A stretch of 29,870 bases of DNA from Saprolegnia diclina VS20 (GCF_000281045.1 NW_008246078.1:748807-778676); one strand, 5' to 3'; shown: positions 1 through 10,005, counted from the stretch's first letter. The notes: generated from the letters alone by a model not told the origin. Numbers and translations: made by a program.

Positions 1-284
1 CGGAAGACTTCAAGTACGCGGGGATGTCGCCCACGATCTACACGACGTTCATTTGGATCAGCCACGACACGTGGCTGCACGGGTGGTGGCCCTACGACTT
101 TTTGTCGATGGACACGTCGATCGCGCCGCTGTGGTACCTCGGCATCTTTCTCGGTCACTTTGCATTGTTTGGCGCCGCGTACGGCCTCTCGCAAGTCAAG
201 GCGCGCTGCCTCCCGACGCTGCACCCCGAAACGTCCATTCAAGCCAATGGCGGTCGTCCGACTTCGTACCAGTCGATTGTGTAG
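1..284 (+). CDS. FAR-17a/AIG1-like membrane protein, copy 1 (3' part only)
   Basis: The first codon fully in the window starts at base 3; 93 residues run to a TAG stop ending at 284. The fragment aligns through its length with the last third of the intact paralogue at 1052-1849: both have a stretch like FIWIS.xTWL.GWWPY.FL, then APLWY.GIF.GHFA.FG and a short hydrophilic tail. It contains the last two predicted membrane helices. The 5' part, including the Thr and His seen in the other copies, lies outside the window. It is co-directional with copy 2, so it looks like a tandem duplicate. Family assignment rests on copies 2 and 3; function is unproven. Confidence 0.75.
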   Translation, partial: EDFKYAGMSPTIYTTFIWISHDTWLHGWWPYDFLSMDTSIAPLWYLGIFLGHFALFGAAYGLSQVKARCLPTLHPETSIQANGGRPTSYQSIV

Positions 285-1011
285 TTGGAGTCCTCGTTTG
301 TAAAAGCAGGCAACGAATACCAACTACATCCTCTCAAAGAGCTATTGAATGTCTTGCCAACATCGGAGGTGCTGGTCAAGGGGAACCAATGTATCACTCC
401 CTTGATAAAACCAGATCGCAATGTGCTACTTTGGTGCGGGGCGAGTGTGATCGCAGTTGTGGGAATTAGCTGTGGGCAGTTGCGCGACCGGATGCAACTT
501 CAACCATCAGCTGCGTGTTTTTAGTTGGTTGGGTGATTTCAGCTCCTTTGTTGAAAATCGTATAGTCTGCATTCATATACACGCATCTTGACGGCGGGTT
601 GTGGGATTGTGACGAGCGCAGCCCACAACGTTGGACACGTTGTGACGATCGCGCTCAACATCCCACACAACCAGAGATACCAAACAACTCATTTCTACAA
701 CAACCAGAGATACCGTACTGTGGCGGCGCTCTCTGGAGTGTATACTATGATACCCATGCGCATCGATCTAATGAATTCGTTCGCCGTCTAAACCGACGCC
801 AATCGTTGAACCAGCTTGCACCACGTGCGACCAAAAAGTGTGCAATAGTGCACCTATCACTCAAGGTCTCATGATCGCTCTGACATCAGCCAATCAATTT
901 ACAATTGTCGACATCCAGACGACCAAAGTATGATCGCCGATCGCCTTTTCGGTAAATGGGTAAGCTTGCACGGACGCCCGTGGATATTCAGCACCCACCA
1001 CCGATCGTCAA
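285..1011. other. intergenic spacer between AIG1-like copies 1 and 2
   Basis: About 730 bases without a supportable gene. The open frames here are short and lack codon bias or family resemblance. The stretch holds one short direct repeat (667-681 and 700-714) and ends at the probable core promoter of copy 2. Confidence 0.6.
667..714. repeat. short direct repeat, 15 bp twice
   Basis: ACAACCAGAGATACC occurs at 667-681 and again at 700-714, start to start 33 bases. It lies about 340 bp upstream of the copy 2 start. It may be a duplicated regulatory site or a chance slippage product. Confidence 0.6.
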
Positions 1012-1029
1012 ATCACTCTTCATTGTTCC
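1012..1029 (+). promoter_or_regulatory. oomycete-type core promoter (INR plus FPR-like) of AIG1-like copy 2
   Basis: TCACTCT at 1013-1019 fits the core of the initiator YTCANTYY, and CATTGTTCC at 1021-1029 fits the flanking element CAWTTTNYY with one mismatch. Transcription from the A at 1015 would give a 37-base leader before the ATG at 1052 and would exclude the in-frame upstream ATG at 956. Consensus is from memory of Phytophthora work. Confidence 0.5.
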
Positions 1030-1051
1030 ATTCGCAGTCGACAGCACAAGC

Positions 1052-1849
1052 ATGTGGGTCCAACTCGTCATCGGCTCGATCCTCGCAGCGTCCTTTGCCA
1101 TCTCGGGCCACGCCATCTACAACCTCAACCTCGGCGGTGGGCCGGCGGTCCTCGAGTCGTTCCAGTACAAGCCACCGTCGACGTACTATGTTCATTTGGG
1201 CTTTCGCGTCGGTATGCTCGTGCTGTACGCGGCCGTCTTCATCGCCGAAGCCGAGAACCTCGGGACCAAAATGATCTCGTTCTACACGGTCTGGAACTTT
1301 ATCCTCCAGAGTCTCTACTATCTCTGGGCCATCAAGTACCAGCTGTCGACGTCGAGATCGCGCCAGACGCCCGTCACGGTCACGCGCGAAGGCTCGCTCC
1401 TCAACTCGCTCTTCAACATTTGCTTTGCGAATTCGCTTTTGGTGATTGTCATCTACTGGGGTCTCCTCTACAACCCCAACATGCGCTGGTACAGCTACAT
1501 CCAGCACGGCGGCAACACGCTCCTCTTCTTCGTCGAGTTTGCACTCAACGGCTTTCTCGTGCAGGGCACGGACGTGATGTACGTCTCGCTCTTCCCCTCG
1601 GTCTACGCCGTCTTCATCTGGATCAGCAACGTCACGTGGCTCGATGGCTGGTGGCCCTACCGCTTTCTCACGATGGAGACGCCGGTCGCGCCGCTTTGGT
1701 ACATTGGTATCTTTGTCGGTCACTTTGCCATGTTTGGCCTCGCGCTCGCGATTTCGTCGGCCAAAGCCAAGTACTTTCCTTCGCTCTGCCCTGTCGTTCA
1801 AGCCAACAAGCTCTTTATGAACTCGATCAACTACGATACGATTGCTTAA
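1052..1849 (+). CDS. FAR-17a/AIG1-like multi-pass membrane protein, copy 2
   Basis: Intronless, 265 residues, with about six hydrophobic segments. A FYTVWNFILQ segment carries Thr79 and a YIQHGGNTLLF segment carries His152. In animal AIG1 and ADTRP, membrane hydrolases of fatty-acid esters of hydroxy fatty acids, one Thr and one His in comparable places are catalytic, so a lipid-hydrolase role is a reasonable inference but not shown. I start at 1052 rather than the in-frame ATG at 956 because copy 3 begins at the matching point (MGWQ.YVIAV against MWVQLVIGSI) and the promoter motif lies between the two ATGs. It shares direction with copy 1 and converges on copy 3. Confidence 0.8.
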   Translation: MWVQLVIGSILAASFAISGHAIYNLNLGGGPAVLESFQYKPPSTYYVHLGFRVGMLVLYAAVFIAEAENLGTKMISFYTVWNFILQSLYYLWAIKYQLSTSRSRQTPVTVTREGSLLNSLFNICFANSLLVIVIYWGLLYNPNMRWYSYIQHGGNTLLFFVEFALNGFLVQGTDVMYVSLFPSVYAVFIWISNVTWLDGWWPYRFLTMETPVAPLWYIGIFVGHFAMFGLALAISSAKAKYFPSLCPVVQANKLFMNSINYDTIA

Positions 1850-1897
1850 GATACCTCGTAATAATTTCTTTTTATTTCTCATCAAATATCAAGTGTC

Positions 1898-1898
<1 letters not shown>

Positions 1899-1967
<69 letters not shown>
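1899..1967. repeat. (CTAT)n microsatellite
   Basis: About 17 uninterrupted copies of the tetranucleotide CTAT, between the stop codons of the convergent copies 2 and 3. It is not inside either coding frame. Perfect copies over 69 bases suggest recent slippage, so length probably varies between isolates. Confidence 0.97.
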
Positions 1968-2068
1968 GAGCTATCTGCGCAACCGAAGGGCTCCAGCTGA
2001 CTCGTGCGTCGCACTGTCAATGCACCAAACAAACAAGTAACAAGTTCAAAATGGAATAAATACAAAAC

Positions 2069-2890
2069 TTAGGCGTGGCTCGCGACGAGCTCGTCCTTGG
2101 CCGACTGGCAGTGGCTGTAGACGACGTCTTCTTTTGTCATGTCGGCGGTAATGTGGCAGCGCTTGGGGAGGTACTTGGTCTTGGCCTTGGCGAGCAAGAG
2201 CACAAAGCCAAAGCACGCAATGTGGGCGACGATCACGCCCACATACATGAGCGGCGCGAGCGCTTTTTCTTGGTTCATAAACGTATACGGCCACTTGTCG
2301 AGAAACGTCGCCTTGCAGATCCAAATGACCGTGACGTACACGACGGGCCACATAGCGGCAAACGGAGCGTCACTGCGCACCATAAAGCAGTGGTTCAAGC
2401 AAAACTCGAGAATGAGAATCGCATTGTTGCCCGCGTGCTCCATGTAGCCGACCCACCACGTCGACGCCTTGTAGATGACCGACCAGTAGACGAGCGCAAC
2501 GAGGAAGCTCGTCGAGAAGACGACCGTGAAGAGCGTCGAGAGCCATTGCCGCTCGCGCGTCATCGGGACAAACGACCCCGCATGGCTCCACTCGGCCACT
2601 TGGACTTTGATGGCCCAGAGAAAATAGACCAACTGGAGCGTGAAGTTCCAGACCGTGTACATGGTGAACGCGCGGCCTTCTTGGTACGTGAGCTGGTAGA
2701 TGAGCGTCGTAATGTAGAGCGCGGCCACGACAACGCGAAAGCCAAAGAGGCCTTTAAAGTGCGTCGACGACGAGTACGTGATGGAGCTCAGCGAGACCGG
2801 TGCCGTCTTGACGACACGGTACATGCCGTGGAAGGCGTAGAGAGCGCAGAGGAAGACGATGACCGCGATGACGTAACCTTGCCAGCCCAT
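2069..2890 (-). CDS. FAR-17a/AIG1-like multi-pass membrane protein, copy 3
   Basis: Intronless, 273 residues on the minus strand, homologous to copy 2 along its whole length. The MYTVWNFTLQ segment puts Thr at residue 79 and YMEHAGNNAIL puts His at residue 152, the same positions as in copy 2. There are several hydrophobic helices and a hydrophilic tail of about 30 residues with no counterpart in copy 2. The frame is open upstream, but 2890 is the first ATG that matches the copy 2 start, and an initiator/flanking-element pair lies 32-50 bases upstream of it. It converges on copy 2 with about 220 bp between stops. Same inferred role as copy 2: a candidate membrane Thr/His lipid hydrolase. Confidence 0.8.
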   Translation of the reverse strand: MGWQGYVIAVIVFLCALYAFHGMYRVVKTAPVSLSSITYSSSTHFKGLFGFRVVVAALYITTLIYQLTYQEGRAFTMYTVWNFTLQLVYFLWAIKVQVAEWSHAGSFVPMTRERQWLSTLFTVVFSTSFLVALVYWSVIYKASTWWVGYMEHAGNNAILILEFCLNHCFMVRSDAPFAAMWPVVYVTVIWICKATFLDKWPYTFMNQEKALAPLMYVGVIVAHIACFGFVLLLAKAKTKYLPKRCHITADMTKEDVVYSHCQSAKDELVASHA

Positions 2891-2921
2891 TATGCGAAGA
2901 TGACGACGAGTGCGAGGTAGA

Positions 2922-2940
2922 GGTGCAAATGCAAAGTGAG
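2922..2940 (-). promoter_or_regulatory. oomycete-type core promoter (INR plus FPR-like) of AIG1-like copy 3
   Basis: Read on the minus strand, CTCACTTT fits the initiator YTCANTYY exactly, followed by GCATTTGCACC, which approximates the flanking element. The predicted start site at 2937 gives a 47-base leader to the ATG at 2890. Confidence 0.55.
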
Positions 2941-4349
2941 CCGCACGAGTGGTTACATTCACTGCAGCATCTGTTTTGCGACAGGCCCTATGCGGGAAGA
3001 GACACGAGGAAAGGCTACCAAGGGGCGCAACGCTACCTGGACGGGATCGTAGAAACACTCGAAGGAATACCACTCGGGTGTCTAATTCTGTTGCCCGGTT
3101 GCGGGCCGCTTGTCATTGACGAATGGATATGCTTGAATGTGTAGCAAAGGCGGATAGTACTAGTATGCAAATGAAGCGGAAGTAGGACGACGGTTGTCCG
3201 CATCACGTTCCCCGATTGTTCCGCACCTGACGTCACTTGCCCGCGCAAATGACGCCGCGCCCCGTGAGCCATGAACTGCGAGGTGCACTGGCTGCGGCAG
3301 CCACGTGTTGCGCACCGCGGATACCACATGTTGCGCCCCGTGCAGCATTGCACGCGCGATGTATTGACGCCAGCGACAGGTGTCGCAGCCAGCGTCACGC
3401 CTAGTACGATTGGTGATTATAGTTTGAACGACGTCACCGACTTGAAGACAACGTTGATGCAAGCCAAACGACGAGAGTCTATCTTTTTAGCAATGTGGGA
3501 GGGTTTTCAGACCGTGGGATAGTATGGTGGGATCTGCAGTGGCATGGCTCCTGGTCGGACCCGGTCTCCTTCAACGATCGCAGTAGCGCCCGTCTGATCC
3601 CCGTGTCTTTTTGTCGAGGTACCCAGGATGTCAGTCCAAGGCACTCAAAAGAAAAAAAAGAATTTATTTTCTTTTTCTAGTTGCCACTCGTTTCGTACCT
3701 ACTGAGTCTCTCGAATGCAATGTTAAGTAATAGAGCACTACGGGTGATGGTCAAGGACGCCAGTGTCGCGGCCTGCAAACGCTGTGGGCCCTAATTCCTT
3801 GGCACGTGGCGCTTTAGAGTCGAAGGCTGATTCGGAGCTGACCCGAAGCTCAACTTGCGCGCAGATGCTCGTGTCAACGTTGAAGGCTGTCCTCCCATTC
3901 TGCAGTCGACTGGGTTTTCGAAACAGGTGCAAGTGAGACTTGTTTCAATCGTTGCGTGCTCGACTCGATGCGCTGCAGAGCTCGAGACCCGTAGCAGACG
4001 TAACCCAAGATGAGTCTTCGGTTCATAACCGCACGGTAGGACATGCCCGTCAGCAAAACCGACCACCGATTTCCACAAAACTTTGCACTGAAGTAGCTGA
4101 CACATTCTGTCAAATAGGCTTTTGAGAGCTGGGATTTTACTTCAAGTTAGGCATCGCCACGGCTCAGCTCAGCTTGGCTCGGCTCAGCTCGGCTCGGCTT
4201 GGCTCGAAAAATGGAGCCCGAGTCGTTGGCTTTTGAAGCCGGCTCGAGCTAGCAGTCAAGGACGTGGGTTGCGTTCAAGTAGACAAGATTCAAGGAGCGG
4301 TTGTACGTCGCATTACTGAATGGGTCTAGGACTGGGTCTAGGACTGGGT
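2941..4349. other. gene-poor spacer, 1.4 kb, with low-complexity 3' end
   Basis: No supportable gene between AIG1-like copy 3 and the 3' end of COG6. Open frames at 3738-4113 on the minus strand show no recognisable family and weak codon bias. The COG6-proximal end contains two tandem repeats (4161-4206 and 4321-4356). Confidence 0.5.
4161..4206. repeat. pentanucleotide minisatellite, RGCTY
   Basis: Nine consecutive 5-bp units of the form RGCTY (GGCTC, AGCTC, AGCTT variants) followed by a G. It lies about 150 bp beyond the COG6 stop, in non-coding sequence. Confidence 0.85.
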
Positions 4350-4356
4350 CTAGGAC
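4321..4356. repeat. three perfect 12-bp tandem repeats overlapping the COG6 stop
   Basis: TGGGTCTAGGAC is repeated exactly three times. On the minus strand each unit carries a TAG, and because 12 is a multiple of three the TAGs are in frame with COG6: the real stop (4352-4350) is followed by two more at 12-base steps. The repeat therefore makes redundant stops. Confidence 0.9.
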
Positions 4357-6761
4357 GCAAGGTCCAAGATGGTTTCAATCTCCTTGGGCGTGTGCACAAC
4401 AATCGTCGACGGCTGGGCATAGCCCATGACAGGGGCAAACACAAACGCGTGGATCGCGCCATAGGCATCGCAGAGGCGGCGAGCGGCTCGTGTGTACGCC
4501 TCGTCGCGGACGTCCGGTTGCGAGATGCGCTCAATGGCAGGAAGCTCAAGCGCCATGAGCAGCGAGCAAAAGTTGTGGACAACGATGCGGACGCTGTCGA
4601 CGTCGAGGCCGGGCATTGCGCTGCCCGCCTAGAAACGGACACTTCGTTTTCATTTCATACATCGACGAGATATACCTCGTGCACCGCAGCCATGCGCTCG
4701 AGCAGCGTCGCGACGCCACACCGCTGCAGCACCACCGACGCCTAGGTACGCTCTCAGGAATGAAACCCTAACCCGCGGCGCATGTCGCACCTGCGCAGTG
4801 GCCAGCGCATCGATACTGGCGCCAATGTCCCGTGAAAGCTCAGCGACCCACGCACCGGCAAGCGCCTCGTAGCGCGAGAGCGTTGCCTACTCGACAGGAT
4901 ACACACGGTGGTCGACTGACTAGTAAGATACGTGAACACAGCCGAGTTGGTTGAGCTGAAAGACGAGCGCGTCGCTCGGGTCAGCATGGCGTTGCTTGGA
5001 GGACGCAGCAAGCGCGACGACGAAGCACTCGATCACGGGCGCCACATCGGCGGCTTGAGCACCGAACGGTAGCAGCGCGCTTTGGTAAATATCAAGTAAA
5101 TGCGCCTAGCAATGTATAAAAATCATAAAAAATCAAAAAGGCAACAAAACACTCAAGCTACTACGTACGAGTTTGTGCGTCGTGTCGAGCGTCGCATGCG
5201 CCGCGACAAGGGTAAAGTCGGCGCGGTCTTCCTAGTGCAGGTAGTTTTGCATGGTGTCGAATATTGGCGTGTTTGGGCACGCTACCTGCATAACCGCTTG
5301 AAACACGTCCACTTGGTGCTGCCACTGCTTCTCAAAGCTCGTGCGGGCACGGGCGAGCGACCTAGCATGCAGCATAAGACATGTGGCATCCCCACAGCAT
5401 TGTCCTACTCGACAAGAACAGTGCTCAGCTCGGCGTCTTGGGGCACCAGCTTGGCCATGGTGACGCAGTAAAAACCGAGAAGGTGCACCACTTGATACAC
5501 AACAGGGCACGCGGTCTGGCCCGTGAGCGTCTGCTGCAAGCGCACCTACGCTCCTTGGACGATATGCGCGGTCGATCAAAGAGATAGCGCACCTCGAGAG
5601 GGCGCGCGATGCCCTCAAAGGCTTGGCCCACGAGCCGCTGCGTCTCGCCGGCCTCGGCCCCGTCCAGCAACACCTATTGCGCGTCAGACACTCATCTAGT
5701 CGATGCGGATGACTACAGTACTTTAAAGTACTCGTGCTCGGAAGCGATGGCTGCGTGGACCCAGGCCAGCATGTCGCCAGCATACCGGACCGGGTCGTGC
5801 GAGTGGATCTCGATGGGCCGAGGAATGCCGTTGGGACCGCCCCGCGTCAGCGCAATGATGAAGCGGCGCAAGATCGCACCGCGTCGAGCAGCTACAAGGG
5901 CTTCCTTGCAATGCCTATTCGCCATGGTCTCCGTCATCTCGTAGCATGCGGAGCGTACGCATAAAACGCAGGGCGGGCGACGAGGTGGCGCATGGCGTGG
6001 TGCAGCAAGCGGCTGGGCTCGGTCTCGGCGCCACCGCAGTGCTGCAGCGTCCATTGGTACAGCTTGTCGTACGCTGCATCTTGGTGCTGGCCGACGCGGT
6101 CGAGCAGCTCGAGGCTACGAGAGCACAGATGCAAGGAGTGGGCAAAGGATAGAAGCAGACGTACCTTGTGGGCCCAGGATTCGCTTCCACGAGACGCTTG
6201 CAGTTGGACTTGATGCCACCGACGCGCGAAAGGACGTCAAAGAAGACGGTCATGGCGTCGTCGTTGCCATCGAGCGCCGGCGCTTCGAGGAGCGCGACGT
6301 CGACGGGGTCGACTTGGTGCTGCGACAGAAACTGCTTGGTCTCGTCCATCTCGGCCTGCAGCGCGCGCTGCTCGCCCCTACATGTTCGCGTCACGGTGGG
6401 CGATGCGCATGCAAATGGAGTACGTAAGGGCCGCGGCCTGCGCGACGAACGCGTTGGACGTGCGCTCGGTCGTGTCGAGGTACGCAGCGACGTGCTGGCA
6501 CGTGACGTCCATGGCCTCCGCCTTCTGCTGGAGCGCGCTAATTGACGCCAGCACCACGTCCATCTCGCTAAGGAGGCCTTCCGCGACGCGGAGGCTGGCG
6601 TTGTCGAGGCTGCTCTTGAGCGCGGTACGCACGCCCGCGGTGGTCCCGCCGACGTCGATGGCGACGAGTGGTGGCAGCGAGCCGAGAAGGCTCTTGGCGC
6701 TCGCCATCTCTGCCTGGCTCGCCAAGAGCTTCTTCACGCGGTGCTGCAGTGCGACCGACAT
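4350..6761 (-). CDS. COG6: conserved oligomeric Golgi complex subunit 6
   Basis: Twelve exons on the minus strand: 6761-6424, 6377-6165, 6114-5959, 5914-5722, 5673-5593, 5545-5409, 5361-5286, 5231-5169, 5105-4932, 4886-4791, 4741-4676, 4628-4350. They total 1872 nt, 623 residues; the human protein is about 657. Introns are 44-63 nt. COG6 belongs to the eight-subunit COG tether that captures retrograde vesicles at the Golgi. Diagnostic segments are a coiled-coil N-terminus starting LQHRVKKLL, the AYDKLYQW block, the strongly conserved [21 protein letters not shown] with YAGDMLAW after it, and a C-terminal [12 protein letters not shown]. Frames join without a shift at every junction. No initiator motif was seen upstream; GGCCAATT lies 17 bases before the ATG. 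Confidence 0.95.
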
Positions 6762-7975
6762 GGCAAATCCTCTGTGTGGCCAATTTAAAAGGACATGTCC
6801 TAGTTAGGACTCGCAAACGAATATCGGATTTTGCCTGAACAAGTAGATCAGTTCGACTGAGCAACTCGATTACCTTCCATACTCGATAACTTGCGAAACA
6901 ACTGTGATATTGTCATCAATATGTATCCAAATACAGAGGTAGATCGCCAACGCACACAAGGCAGGACAATAAGCCACTCGGTCCTTGCTGTGCCGTCAAA
7001 TCGAGCTGTGGTTCCAATGAAGAAGAAGGAGATTGCTAGACTCTACGTATGCGAAGTCTTTGTGTAATAATGAAGATAACGCGAAACACGTTTATATATA
7101 CAATATTGTATACGGAGCAACTATACCGCGGTCTCGTGAGCGTGGGCCCGCAGTATTTTTTCGCGTCGGCACCCAACGCCTCGATTGGGGTGGCTGGGGA
7201 TATTGGCAGACCTGTATACTGCTTCAAAGCCCGGCTCTTGCTGCACGCCAGGTGTCGGCAGAGTGGCTTTGAAGCCGCGCCCTTTTCATTACTGCACATT
7301 CGAAACGCGTGGCTCGGTGGCGCCAACAGCAAGCTCGAATCTTGCGCGCCATAAATGAGGTTGAAAATACTGTACACCACACGCTCCAATTCCTAGCCTC
7401 CGTCCGTTTTGCGGTCTAATTCCGCCGACATGTGTTTGCTACCGCAAAGTTGGCAACACATTCGAGTTCGACCGCAACAAAATGCACACACCGATCGATA
7501 ATACCTGCATCTAAATGAATCAATTTAGCCAAGCCACGATGGTAGCTGCCATCTTTACTCAATACAAACTGTGATGCCATTGAAGCGAAACTAGAGCTCG
7601 CATGGAGACACCACCAATGGTACAGGCACAATGACGTGGCGGCGTGCAATGAAAGAACGGGTAGAGCCGGTTCGATAGAAGTGCAATTTCAACGTGCAAA
7701 CTCAACCAGCAGCGTGCGATGGAAACGTCAGCCAAGTTCCTCATCCATGCTAATCAAAAGACCGTGGCGTTGCATGCATCCTCTGCAGTTCCAGGAATCC
7801 CCATGCGCACGACAATAGCAACTGGTGGCGGCTTTGCCTTGCAAAATGACCACAAACTCAGATACGCGACTCAGTTGACTCAGAAAGAGCCTTTTCAACA
7901 GTGCCTCTGCTCTTGAAATCGAACACCGCGCGTCGCATGCAACGCCGATGGTGGAGCTCACACCGGCATCGTGTG
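6762..7975. other. intergenic, 1.2 kb, between divergent COG6 and protease genes
   Basis: Relatively AT-rich, no supportable gene. It holds the upstream regions of both flanking genes: GGCCAATT at 6778-6785 next to COG6, and the initiator/flanking pair at 7976-7993 for the protease. Short open frames near 7036-7389 show no coding signs. Confidence 0.6.
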
Positions 7976-7993
7976 TTCATTTCCCAATTTGCC
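7976..7993 (+). promoter_or_regulatory. oomycete core promoter (INR plus FPR) of the cysteine protease
   Basis: TTCATTTC at 7976-7983 matches the initiator YTCANTYY at every position and CAATTTGCC at 7985-7993 matches the flanking element CAWTTTNYY at every position. Start at A7979 gives a 37-base leader to the ATG at 8016, the same leader length inferred for AIG1-like copy 2. This is the clearest lineage marker in the window. Confidence 0.8.
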
Positions 7994-8015
7994 TCGACCA
8001 CTTCACACCACCACA

Positions 8016-9299
8016 ATGAAGTCGATCGCTTGCCTTCTTCTCGCCACATCGGCCGTCCACGGCCTGCGCCTCTCGGCCCAAGAAAAGGTCGACCTCGAAG
8101 CCAAGCTCGAGGCGTGGAAGGCCAGCCAAGCCGGCAAGCAAGCCGAAGCCAACGGCTTTCTCCCGCCCAAGACGGAACACGGCAACCTCGAAGACGGCGA
8201 GATTGACGACGAGCTCCTTCGGTTTGCCACGACCCAAAAGATCGTCGATGACCTCAACCAGCAGCACAAGGGCGCCGTCTTCTCGACCGACAACCAGTTT
8301 GCGCTCATGACCGAAGACGAGTTTGCGGCCTTTGTCAAGGGCTCCTTCAAGCACGAGACGCCCAAGCGCCAGCTGCGCGGCGACAACGTCCAGCTCACGC
8401 TGACGCAGGCCCAGCGAGAGGCGACGGACGTCGACTGGACGACCAACAAGTGCATGTCGCCCGTGCGCAACCAAGGCAGCTGCGGGTCGTGCTGGTCGTT
8501 CGCGGCCGTCGGCGCTGTCGAAGCCGCACACTGCCTCGTGACCGGCTCGCTCGTCGACTTTTCCGAGCAGCAGCTCGTGAGCTGCGCCTCGAGCGCGGGC
8601 TACGGCTGCCAGGGTGGCTGGCCCAACAAGGCACTCGACTACATTGCGCAGACGGGTCTGTGTACCGAGTCGGGTTTCCCGTACACCTCGGGCAGCTCCA
8701 ACCAGAACGGCCAGTGCCAGGAGTGCCAAAAGACCAAGGTCAGCGTCGGCAAGTCGGTCGACATCCAAGGCGAGAGTGCGCTCCAGAGCGCGCTCGACAA
8801 GCAGCCGGTGACGGTCGTCGTCGAGGCTGGCAACAACGTGTGGCGCAACTACAAGAGCGGCGTCGTGCAGAGTTGCCCGGGAGCGCAGTCGGACCACGCC
8901 GTGATTGCTGTCGGGTATGGCACCAAGGACGGCCAGCAGCATTTCAAGATCAAGAACTCGTGGGGCACGGGCTGGGGCGAGCAAGGCTACATCTACCTCA
9001 AACGCGGTGTGAGCGGCAAGGGCATGTGCAACGTGGCCGAAGGGCCTTCGTACCCGCCCATGAGCGGCAAGCCGCAGCCGACGTCCAACCAGCCGCAGCC
9101 GACCTCCAACCAGCCGCAGCCCACGGGCAAGCCCACAAAGAAGCCGACGCCCAAGCCCACGAAGAAGCCCCAGGGCGACTGCAACGGCTGCAACGGCTGC
9201 TACTACCCGGCCGCGTCGCAGTGCTTGACGGCCGACTACGACAAGGAATATTGCGAATACCTCGGTGCCGAGTACGGCACCAAGTGGTGCACGTCGTAA
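8016..9299 (+). CDS. secreted papain-family (C1A) cysteine protease with C-terminal Cys-rich module
   Basis: Intronless, 427 residues. Order: signal peptide (about 1-16, ending AVHG), charged propeptide (about 17-137), peptidase C1A domain (about 138-345), a Pro/Thr/Lys-rich linker with QPQPTSN repeats (about 352-385) and a C-terminal module with seven Cys (388-427). The active site is complete: oxyanion Gln153 and nucleophile Cys159 in NQGSCGSCWSF, His294 in SDHAVIAVGYG and Asn314 in IKNSWGTGWGEQGY. It should be secreted as a zymogen and cleave proteins outside the cell or in lysosome-like compartments. The linker plus small Cys-rich tail resembles the layout of carbohydrate-anchored secreted enzymes; binding is inference. 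The ATG at 8016 has a CACAATG context and a perfect core promoter just upstream; the frame is open further upstream but only from a GTG. Confidence 0.95.
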   Translation: MKSIACLLLATSAVHGLRLSAQEKVDLEAKLEAWKASQAGKQAEANGFLPPKTEHGNLEDGEIDDELLRFATTQKIVDDLNQQHKGAVFSTDNQFALMTEDEFAAFVKGSFKHETPKRQLRGDNVQLTLTQAQREATDVDWTTNKCMSPVRNQGSCGSCWSFAAVGAVEAAHCLVTGSLVDFSEQQLVSCASSAGYGCQGGWPNKALDYIAQTGLCTESGFPYTSGSSNQNGQCQECQKTKVSVGKSVDIQGESALQSALDKQPVTVVVEAGNNVWRNYKSGVVQSCPGAQSDHAVIAVGYGTKDGQQHFKIKNSWGTGWGEQGYIYLKRGVSGKGMCNVAEGPSYPPMSGKPQPTSNQPQPTSNQPQPTGKPTKKPTPKPTKKPQGDCNGCNGCYYPAASQCLTADYDKEYCEYLGAEYGTKWCTS

Positions 9300-10005
9300 A
9301 CCGCTTCTCGTCTTCTTTGTGCGTCCATGCGATTAGCTTGTTTCAATTGCTATTCCTTTGCGATAATCGACATTTTTACCGTATCCAACTTAGCTTGCGT
9401 TTACTACGGTCAAGGACTCATGCCTTTAGGTTCAAAGATGCCCATGGTACGATGGCGGGAAACCTATCGAATGCCAAGAAGTGTGCGTCTCGTGTCAAAA
9501 ATAGATGTACTCCTCAAACCTGATAGAACCTTGGGAAACGTATAGATTCGAGATTTAGGATTTTGTACATAAGCTTCCTTGGATCTGCTAGTCTTTTTGT
9601 CGAAACTGGTACAACATGCACCGCCAAATCTAAGGCGGTCGCTACAAGTAAAAAAGAACCAACGCGGGTCGATTCTCGCTGGGCCTCTGCCCGAGGTTGC
9701 CTTTTCGTTGTCCTATTTTCTTGAACGAGATACGACCTCAAGCAGTTTCTAAAATGCCACGTCAGGGATGTGTAGCGTCCTTGTGGACTAGTCGCACGGT
9801 CCAATCAGATGGTTGTACGAGCTGTGGTGGCGCCGTTTCTGGTGCGCCGTGCCTCTATGTGTTCATGCTGCATACAAACACCAAGTGTGGCCGTTGTATC
9901 CGGATACGGCGTGGGAAAAAGACGCAACAACCGGTGCACGGCTTTGCACCAACGTCGACTGGAGCCATGGCGCATAACTAAAAAAGCATCGCTAGCTTCA
10001 ACATC
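9300..10005. other. intergenic, 0.7 kb
   Basis: 3' flank of the protease and upstream region of the small gene at 10006. I see no gene, repeat or recognisable core promoter in it. Confidence 0.55.

Noticed and set aside
956-1051. N-terminal extension of AIG1-like copy 2 from the ATG at 956
   Set aside because: Adds 32 residues without counterpart in copy 3 and begins upstream of the predicted transcription start.
1013-1885. 290-codon frame antisense to AIG1-like copy 2
   Set aside because: Highly charged, Arg/Glu/Asp-rich translation typical of the reverse of a GC3-rich gene; the plus strand has clear membrane-protein homology to two neighbours.
3738-4113. Two overlapping minus-strand frames upstream of the COG6 3' end
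   Set aside because: Considered as a decayed mobile-element remnant, but no motif or terminal repeat supports that.
7977-8984. 335-codon frame antisense to the protease
   Set aside because: Shadow of a gene with an intact C1A active site; no family and no promoter on that strand.
8450-9523. 357-codon plus-strand frame overlapping the protease
   Set aside because: Out-of-frame shadow with Arg-rich composition; the protease frame carries all catalytic motifs.
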